Assembly: GCF_037975245.1 (NCBI RefSeq)
Contig: NC_092581.1
Location: 10,884,803 to 10,948,802 of the forward strand
Length of the DNA: 64,000 nt
Direction: 5' to 3'
DNA from: Apostichopus japonicus
Taxonomy: Eukaryota; Echinodermata; Holothuroidea; Aspidochirotida; Stichopodidae
In this document: piece after piece, positions 58,830 to 64,000 of the stretch
Numbering within the stretch: position 1 is the stretch's first letter
Layout of the letters: the number at the start of each line of letters is the position of its first letter
Position numbers and translations under genes: made by a program
Notes under the pieces: generated by a model
The model's database searches: none
Told to the model about the DNA's origin: nothing
The model's input: only the letters and a program-made list of their open reading frames with translations

Positions 58830-59888
58830 GTATAGTAACATATGCATATTACTCATTAGATGTGACTTTGAATTTACATAACTACAATACTAAAAATGCG
58901 TAAAAAATCATAAGAAAATATAACAAATCGCCGAAGAAGCGCCTGAAGTGAGGCGAACTTATAACGAAACCATTTGAATTATTAACTGTGATGTTAAAAT
59001 CTGAATATTCAAACTGCAATAAACAATATATCAAACCTGGTGTTATGTATAATTCTTTTGTTTTTGGCGGTCTATGCATAACTCTTGCATTTATCCGTTT
59101 CCATATGGAAGACTTTAGACGACATGATTAAAAATTCAGCAAAAGGTAAAACATGAGATATTTTCCAGCTTATATCTAGTAGTCGAATAGGCCTAGGGAA
59201 GACTTGTTTTAGTGTCACGACAGACTATGGTTTCATATCTGACGACGCAACTGAATTGTCTTTTAGATAACCTGAGAATTTGAGGTACATATAATTATAT
59301 CCTGAGTCTATGTCTCGGTTTTTTTTTTTTTGCACGAAAGTATTGTAAACATCCTCATTATGGGAATCAATTACCCAATAACTGCTATATTTTGTTTAAA
59401 ATAGCAACCCACCCCCCCCCCCACACACACACATCCCCGTCCCACCCAGCAGATCGTAGAAGTCATACCGTACAAATCACAATATTGATTTAAGAAAAAT
59501 ATGAAATATAGAGTGTAGCAATTTTGTCATTTAATCATCAATTGAAAGTTGGGGACTTTATGCTACATTGGGAATAATCGAGAAATCCATTTCTGATACA
59601 TAATTCCATATCACATATAATATAATTTTATAAATAATTATAATAGAAATTTGAAAACTTTACTTTTTGGTTAGCAATCAAAAGATGAAGAGAACTTAAG
59701 AGTCAATATTTGAATGAATATAACATTGTCGTTTGTCATTTTGTTAACCCACCGTCTATTCAGATGCCTATGTCTAATTCTCATTATCACAATTACGAGA
59801 TACACCTATCCCCCCCCCCTACCCGTCCCACTTAAAAAAAAAAAATAACAATTAACTCACTAGACGTCGACACCGTTTTGGTATTCAT
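45330..59888 (-). CDS. NR2E1: NR2E1 (Tailless/TLX) orphan nuclear receptor, 7 coding exons, complete
   Basis: Joined exons give 393 residues (human TLX 385). Known family role: a nuclear transcriptional repressor of neural and eye progenitors that binds AAGTCA-type half sites. Seen here: two zinc fingers (Cys 17, 20, 34, 37 and 53, 61, 71, 74), P-box CDGCSG at 34-39 as in TLX, and seven residues between the fifth and sixth Cys, as in TLX. A hinge with nine consecutive Ala (112-120) follows. The ligand-binding domain starts at about 185 with LLFMSVKW and [12 protein letters not shown] and ends with [12 protein letters not shown] and YKSD. All six introns are GT-AG and phases close. A second in-frame ATG lies at 59915, preceded by an in-frame stop; 59888 was chosen because it gives the family's usual spacing to [10 protein letters not shown]2E3 is the next-best candidate, but the P-box and N-terminus fit NR2E1. 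Confidence 0.96.
46123..46272 (-). CDS. NR2E1: NR2E1 exon 6 (residues 257-306 plus one base)
   Basis: Encodes [20 protein letters not shown] and [15 protein letters not shown], matching human ISEIQALQEVVARFRQLRLD. Acceptor CTAG, donor GTAAGA. Confidence 0.95.
47065..47161 (-). CDS. NR2E1: NR2E1 exon 5 (residues 225-256 plus one base)
   Basis: Encodes [20 protein letters not shown], the nuclear-receptor signature helices (human LMLLEDAWRELFVLGIAQWA). Acceptor CTAG, donor GTAAGT. Confidence 0.96.
47610..47655 (-). repeat. Related stem-loop repeat, copy C
   Basis: Minus strand CGCCTGAAGGATCCCTGCTA continuing GGGATCAAACAGG: the same GATCCCTGCTAGGGATC hairpin design as copies A and B but without the GAAA box. 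In NR2E1 intron 4. Confidence 0.4.
47833..47952 (-). CDS. NR2E1: NR2E1 exon 4 (residues 185-224)
   Basis: Encodes [20 protein letters not shown] and [20 protein letters not shown], ligand-binding-domain helices 1-3. Acceptor TCAG, donor GTAAGA. Confidence 0.95.
48021..48098. repeat. (AT)n microsatellite
   Basis: AT dinucleotides ending in ATACATATACATAT, just upstream of NR2E1 exon 4 on the plus map, within intron 3. Confidence 0.95.
48574..48863 (-). CDS. NR2E1: NR2E1 exon 3 (residues 88-184), hinge with poly-Ala
   Basis: Starts with [20 protein letters not shown], the conserved C-terminal extension of the DNA-binding domain (human [20 protein letters not shown]), followed by nine Ala and a poorly conserved hinge. 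Acceptor TCAG, donor GTAAAT. Confidence 0.95.
49426..49478 (+). repeat. Hammerhead-like stem-loop repeat, copy B (NR2E1 intron 2)
   Basis: Reads CTTAAGAAGATCCTGCTAGG continuing ATCGAAACGTCAGGCC. The CUGAAGA box reads CTTAAGA, while the stem II hairpin and CGAAAC-GTC are intact. With copy A the consensus restores CTGAAGA...GAAA, the hammerhead core. Confidence 0.5.
49893..49932 (-). repeat. Related stem-loop repeat, copy D
   Basis: Minus strand CAGGATTGAAATCCTGCTAG continuing GGTTTTATAG. Shares ATCCTGCTAGG with copies A-C but lacks the hammerhead boxes. NR2E1 intron 2. Confidence 0.35.
50644..50686. repeat. (AT)n microsatellite
   Basis: Short AT run with TGTATA interruptions in NR2E1 intron 2. 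Confidence 0.9.
51181..51345. repeat. Dispersed repeat with AAGCGGAGCGCCACCAT motif, copy 1
   Basis: Shares CTATCTAAGCG, AGCGCCACCAT, GTTGGCG and AGCGTACAAGAAAA with 52373-52520, plus a CCCAGATC-C-GGAAAT motif 3'. Also has CAGGCGCGTATCCAGG, found inverted near 53090-53107. In NR2E1 intron 2. Confidence 0.7.
51854..52268. mobile_element. Inserted element with inverted GGCGTAGG ends and 13-bp target duplication
   Basis: ACTACACACATAG occurs at about 51840-51852 and again at about 52269-52281. Between them the left end starts GCGTAGGTCCCGTAGGAGG and the right end is CTCCTACGCCTTTT, giving inverted ends. Duplications this long are more usual for retroposons than for DNA transposons, so it may be a SINE-like or fold-back element. 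No open frame of note. Confidence 0.5.
52373..52520. repeat. Dispersed repeat with AAGCGAAGCGCCACCAT motif, copy 2
   Basis: Direct partner of 51181-51345 with the same motif order. The two copies enclose the insertion at 51854-52268. Family unknown. Confidence 0.7.
52920..53110. repeat. Pyrimidine-rich tract and inverted GC-rich repeat end
   Basis: About 130 bp of almost pure C/T is followed by GGGGGGCGCGCGCCCCC and CTGGATACGCACCTGG, the inverse of the start of the 51181 repeat. Probably a third, inverted copy. Confidence 0.5.
53816..54049 (-). CDS. NR2E1: NR2E1 exon 2 (residues 10-88), DNA-binding domain
   Basis: Encodes the whole C4 zinc-finger domain, including [38 protein letters not shown] and [14 protein letters not shown]. 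Acceptor ACAG, donor GTAAGT. The frame gives 77 uninterrupted codons. Confidence 0.98.
56168..56231. repeat. (AC)n-(AT)n compound microsatellite
   Basis: About 12 AC dinucleotides run directly into about 19 AT dinucleotides in NR2E1 intron 1. Confidence 0.95.
57850..58060. repeat. ~110-bp tandem duplication in NR2E1 intron 1
   Basis: Two copies of GGAACTGTTCATACTGTCAG continuing TACAAGTGCTTTA-AGCATGAT, about 105-115 bp apart, with 5' flanks ATCAGAT-AAGG also shared. Confidence 0.8.
58780..58823. repeat. (AT)n microsatellite
   Basis: About 22 AT dinucleotides in NR2E1 intron 1. Confidence 0.95.
59861..59888 (-). CDS. NR2E1: NR2E1 exon 1 (residues 1-9 plus one base)
   Basis: A 28-nt coding part reading MNTKTVSTS with donor GTGAGT at 59860. 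One leftover A joins GT of exon 2 to make the Ser before RILDIPCK, mirroring human [17 protein letters not shown]. The splice phase, the length and the final Ser-Thr-Ser pattern all fit. Found by homology; 5.8 kb from exon 2. Confidence 0.85.
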
Positions 59889-60913
59889 CTTCTCAGTTAT
59901 AGAAATATGTTTCATGTCCGTAGCAATTTAATCCACAAAGGCAGTAAGCTGAAACTCCAGATAACTTTTAACAATATAGCAACACGATACAACAGAAAAC
60001 CTTCCTGTCCGTTCACTCGATAAATAAACTTAGACCTAAAGCAGACGTTTTGCTTCAACTTTTACCGGACTGCCGTCGCCTTATACCGACAGGTAAACGA
60101 TCCTTGAGTGGAACTTTAGCAGACGTATAATAAACTATTCTATACAAGAAAGAAAAGACTTTCCATATCAGACAACTCAGCCACATTGACTTTGCGTCCG
60201 CCCCTTATTAACATAACAAAGAAATCAATTTGCCAATCAAGGTCTCTTTTGTATGGCTAGACCCCCGTTATTCAGCTTGGGAGTCGAGAGTATGTATAGT
60301 CAAAAGTGAATGGCCAAACCTCTTCTTTTCACCACAGTGGTTTGAAAAAAGAAGAAAAAAACCCTCTTTTAATCTTACAAATTGAGGATATGTAACGGTG
60401 TCGTAAATCGTTACTATGTGTAATTATTCCGTAGTAAAGTGTCATTATTAATTATTAATATTATTATTATTATTGTCGTTTATTTACGTTATTTACCCTA
60501 AAGGCTTTTTGGTTTTAAATTAGTTTTAAATATCTGCTCAATGCATTCACACCGACAAAAAGGTGATTTAGATCGGTAAGTAATAAATATAGGGATAAAA
60601 TGAGAAAGCAATATACTGGTGACCGTTGAGTGATTCGCCGGGTTTATTCGGAAGGGGGGGGGGGTGAGGGTGGGGTGGGATGGGATGCCAGTTAAGTCTC
60701 TCCTGAAAAATTGGTTTGCACTAGGCGTTAGATGCAAACATATTTAGTTTCGTTCAAAACAAATTTTACAATGGAAAAATTTAACACGTTACTTCTTTGC
60801 GTTTTTTTTAGGATGGTGGGGTGGAGAGGGGCGGTAGAAGGGGGGATGCGTTATGCGAAGAAGACATACACAATGACATATATAGAACTCATTTCAAAAC
60901 CCCTTAAAGTACC

Positions 60914-61029
<116 letters not shown>

Positions 61030-61596
61030 GGAGTAAACCAAAATCATGATCTTCACAGTGTAAGATAGAGAGAGGTTTGTAATAATTTTTTAATATCATA
61101 AAATCTCCATGGTAACATTGATTAATAGTAATGGTCAGAAGTTCTCCTCCTTTAACGTAAACTTTATATAGAAGATACAATGTTAGCAATTTGATGACGT
61201 TGTTCTACGTCATATTTACGTAAGCCGAAGGTGTTGTATATACTATAAAACGTTTCGGTCACGTTATGCCACCTGGATTTAAAAAAGTTTGACCTAACTT
61301 CAACTAAAACGATTTTTTCTTGTTCAACTATATAGTTGTGTACATCATAACCAGAAGTGTTTACCTAGCAATTTAAGAAGAATATACTAAATTTGGGGCC
61401 TCTTTTTTTATCCAGCTGTATTTAAAGTGTACAAGTAGAGTCAAAAGAAAATTGATAAAAAAATCGAGCCTTTCAGGTTTTGAAAATCATTCCAAGATTT
61501 TTCTGCCATTTGTTTGAAGTGACACTTAGTGAGGAGTTTTTTTTACAGATATATTGTACAACGAAAAAATAGTGTAGAGCGGAAGAAACAAGTAAA

Positions 61597-61607
61597 TTAT
61601 ATATATA

Positions 61608-61693
<86 letters not shown>
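61597..61693. repeat. (AT)n-(CTAT)n-(AT)n compound microsatellite
   Basis: About ten CTAT units sandwiched between AT runs, upstream of NR2E1. Confidence 0.96.
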
Positions 61694-61697
<4 letters not shown>

Positions 61698-63550
61698 TAA
61701 ATAATTTTTTCAAAATTAACGCCCTTTAGAAATCTAATTTCAAATTCTTTCCAAATGGAGTAAAAGAGATGTTTTGATATATCTGCAAGTTATACTCAGC
61801 CTTGGCTTCTGGCTGGCGCTCACAGCAAAGCAATGGGCTAAATGACAGTGTTATAATAACACACTTGGAAGTGGAGCACATTGCTTCTGTTCCTGATATC
61901 GCTGGTTCAAATTATCCCATTTTTTTCTAGACAAAATTGATTTCATCTTTTCAAATTTAACTTACAAATATTTTGTAAATGTTAGATAGGTCTTTGATTA
62001 GGTTTGCAATGTTATTGCCAAATCACATTGCAGGCCTATATAAGTCTATGATACACAGCGAATCATTATGCACTGATGTCGGTATAGACCATATCATGTG
62101 CTAGAGTAACCTATTATAACCATCTCTCTTAAATCGAATAAAAGCTTCAAACTTTTAAAGAAAAAATGTAAAATTTAATACATCTGTCAGTCAGTTGACA
62201 TTAAATTGACCGGTTATATAAAAGAGATATCTTTTAGCTTAAAGTATGTAAAAATTCGAAGAGCCAGGGGAATTGTTATATAAAAGTTGTAAAGAAATTA
62301 TACCCCAGGGCTATCACTAAGTGACGGGATAGGCTTTGCTGGGAGGGGGATTTATATACGTTAGTGTCAAAAGGGTTATGTCAACATATCTTTTTTTTTT
62401 ACGCTTAGATTACTCTTTGATACAATCACTAAAGAAAATATGTTGAATAAGAGAATCTTTTTCATGCAACAGTTTCTCAAGAATTTTGAGGGTGTGATTT
62501 TGATATTTATTATTAAAAAAATAATAATGGTCATGCGTATATTTATCTACACACACCATCAATGGTTCACGTATTTCGAATATTTAATTGCATAAATAAC
62601 ATAATGGTGACGCATCTGTTAGTTTGCATGGTCTATTTATAATTGGAACATATATAAACAAAGAATTTTGACTGGCCATGGCAATTTGCACAAACGTATA
62701 TTCATTTATATAACAATATCACCTAACTAAAATGTCAAATATGCTATTTCATCACTACAACTATTTCTAAAACTAAACTATAGCCTAAAATGAAATATTT
62801 TCTCTTTCACAGGTAGAATACAGTTAGTAACAAATTGCTGTAAAGTAGGCTCGATTACCATTTACGGTAGATGAAAACATTTCGGGACAAACCATATTGA
62901 CAGTAATAAAGTGGAATTTAATAATAAGTAATGAGCTTGCTTGTCATTTTTTGTTACTGCATGATATTTATGATAGTTTATTATTGCATTATAGGGGCAT
63001 ATAGTATATAGTGTACAGTATATAATATGAGCATATATGTAGGCCAGTACCGTTTATCGTGTCTGTTCTTCCTTTTGCTCAATGATACTTTGCGAGTTTC
63101 CTTTTAAAGAAGTCAGAATCCAAGAAAGAAAAAAAAGAAAAAAAGAGAAAAAAGGGCTTCGGGTATGGACAAGGCCTAATCGAAAGTTAATCTATGACTC
63201 CTTAACACGGTTTTATCTCGATAAAAGGAAGCACCGATACACCGTTAAAGGTTTTCTTTTCAATCTACAAAGAAAATGAAGTTTTCCGTTAACTGTATTA
63301 TATGCTTATCTCCTTTTTATCTTTTTTTCTCTATAGGGGTAGACAAACACCGCAGTGTGAAAAATCAAGATTTCGGAACCACAAAATCCCAGCATTTACT
63401 TTTTTCCTTCTTTTTTTAAACTTTCTCTCCTGGTTTTTTTTCCTTCTTCTTGCTTTTGTATTCAAGGAGGGAACGAAATCTCTGACGATTCAAGAAGTCT
63501 TTCAAACCTACCTACCAAAGAAACTAGTGTGAAGCTTATTTCCTATGTCA

Positions 63551-63585
63551 CTATATATATATATACATATACATACATACATACA

Positions 63586-63616
<31 letters not shown>
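63551..63616. repeat. (AT)n-(CATA)n microsatellite
   Basis: A short AT run followed by about 12 ACAT/CATA units. The same tetranucleotide forms the tail of the SINE family at 9639 and 25111, but no SINE body is visible here. Confidence 0.95.
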
Positions 63617-64000
63617 GAGGCTTGATACCCGAGGGAGGCTTAACTCAATGCATTATAGGACTCACACCGTCCCAAAAGAGACCAGCACAAAGCCGCCTAT
63701 ACCTATTAGAAGTCGACAATTGAATCAAATCTTACATGTAATTGAGGTTTTGTCCGCGGTCACAATACACTAAGTACTCTACCCACGGACCTTCCTTGTT
63801 AATGCAGCCCATCGCACGTTCGGCGAGCCCTTATATAGAAAAACAAATCGAACTATAAAGTGGCGTGTTAAGCTTAGATAATTATTCCTATTCTAATAAG
63901 GGACCCGTGATACCTCACTTGCAGTAACATCGTCTTGATCATACGGTATACAGTCTCCATGTAAGGGGGACTGGGGAGAAATGTGGTGCGGGGGGGGGGG

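Larger units (their letters stand above)
54050..59860 (-). other. NR2E1 intron 1
   Basis: 5.8 kb, AT-rich, with microsatellites and one tandem duplication. No coding signal was found. As the first intron of a developmental regulator it may hold enhancers, but none can be picked out from one sequence. Confidence 0.6.

Noticed and set aside
61800-61925. Possible second tRNA-derived element (GGTTCAAATTATCCC)
   Set aside because: A B-box-like word is present but no A box or family match could be made out.
63082-63532. Two overlapping frames near the window end
   Set aside because: Low-complexity Lys/Phe-rich translations of A- and T-rich tracts; no similarity recognised.

Overview
This is a stretch of an animal nuclear genome: AT-rich, intron-dense, full of microsatellites, minisatellites and small transposons. 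Three conserved protein-coding genes were reassembled exon by exon. Every junction has a GT donor and an AG acceptor, and the reading phase closes across all joins. Protein similarity to vertebrate orthologues, plus the side-by-side placement of AFG1L and NR2E1 (also close neighbours on human 6q21, from memory), points to a deuterostome invertebrate. An echinoderm, perhaps a sea cucumber, is my best guess, but no species-level marker is visible.

Layout. 1-3253: intergenic, with two minisatellite arrays (a G-rich array at about 0.9-1.8 kb and a ~140-bp repeat at about 2.5-3.2 kb). 3254-29055, minus strand: a complete WDR3 (UTP12/DIP2-type ribosome-biogenesis factor), 24 coding exons, 953 residues. 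Its introns carry two copies of a tRNA-derived SINE, two hAT-like short DNA transposons, two or three dead non-LTR retrotransposon 3' ends and at least five minisatellites. 29056-30806: divergent WDR3/AFG1L upstream region. 30807-41656, plus strand: a complete AFG1L (mitochondrial AFG1/LACE1 AAA-family ATPase), 11 coding exons, 450 residues, with a presequence-like first exon. 41657-45329: short convergent intergenic region. 45330-59888, minus strand: a complete NR2E1 (Tailless/TLX orphan nuclear receptor), 7 coding exons, 393 residues, including a 28-nt first coding exon. 59889-64000: NR2E1 upstream region with very long (AT)n runs and no gene recognised.

The three genes do not form a pathway: WDR3 acts in nucleolar 18S rRNA maturation, AFG1L in mitochondrial protein quality control, and NR2E1 in transcriptional repression in neural progenitors. 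What links them is position. WDR3 and AFG1L are head to head, about 1.75 kb between start codons. AFG1L and NR2E1 are tail to tail, 3.7 kb between stop codons.

Most unusual observations: (1) a ~17-unit minisatellite in AFG1L intron 10 that begins inside exon 10 and repeats the last exon bases together with the authentic 5' splice site; (2) the AFG1L-NR2E1 linkage; (3) stem-loop repeats whose consensus resembles a hammerhead ribozyme core, as in Penelope-like elements; (4) a new-looking tRNA-SINE family with an (ACAT)n tail; (5) a ~970-bp hAT-like element whose ends are packed with palindromic TAATCGATTA-type sites.
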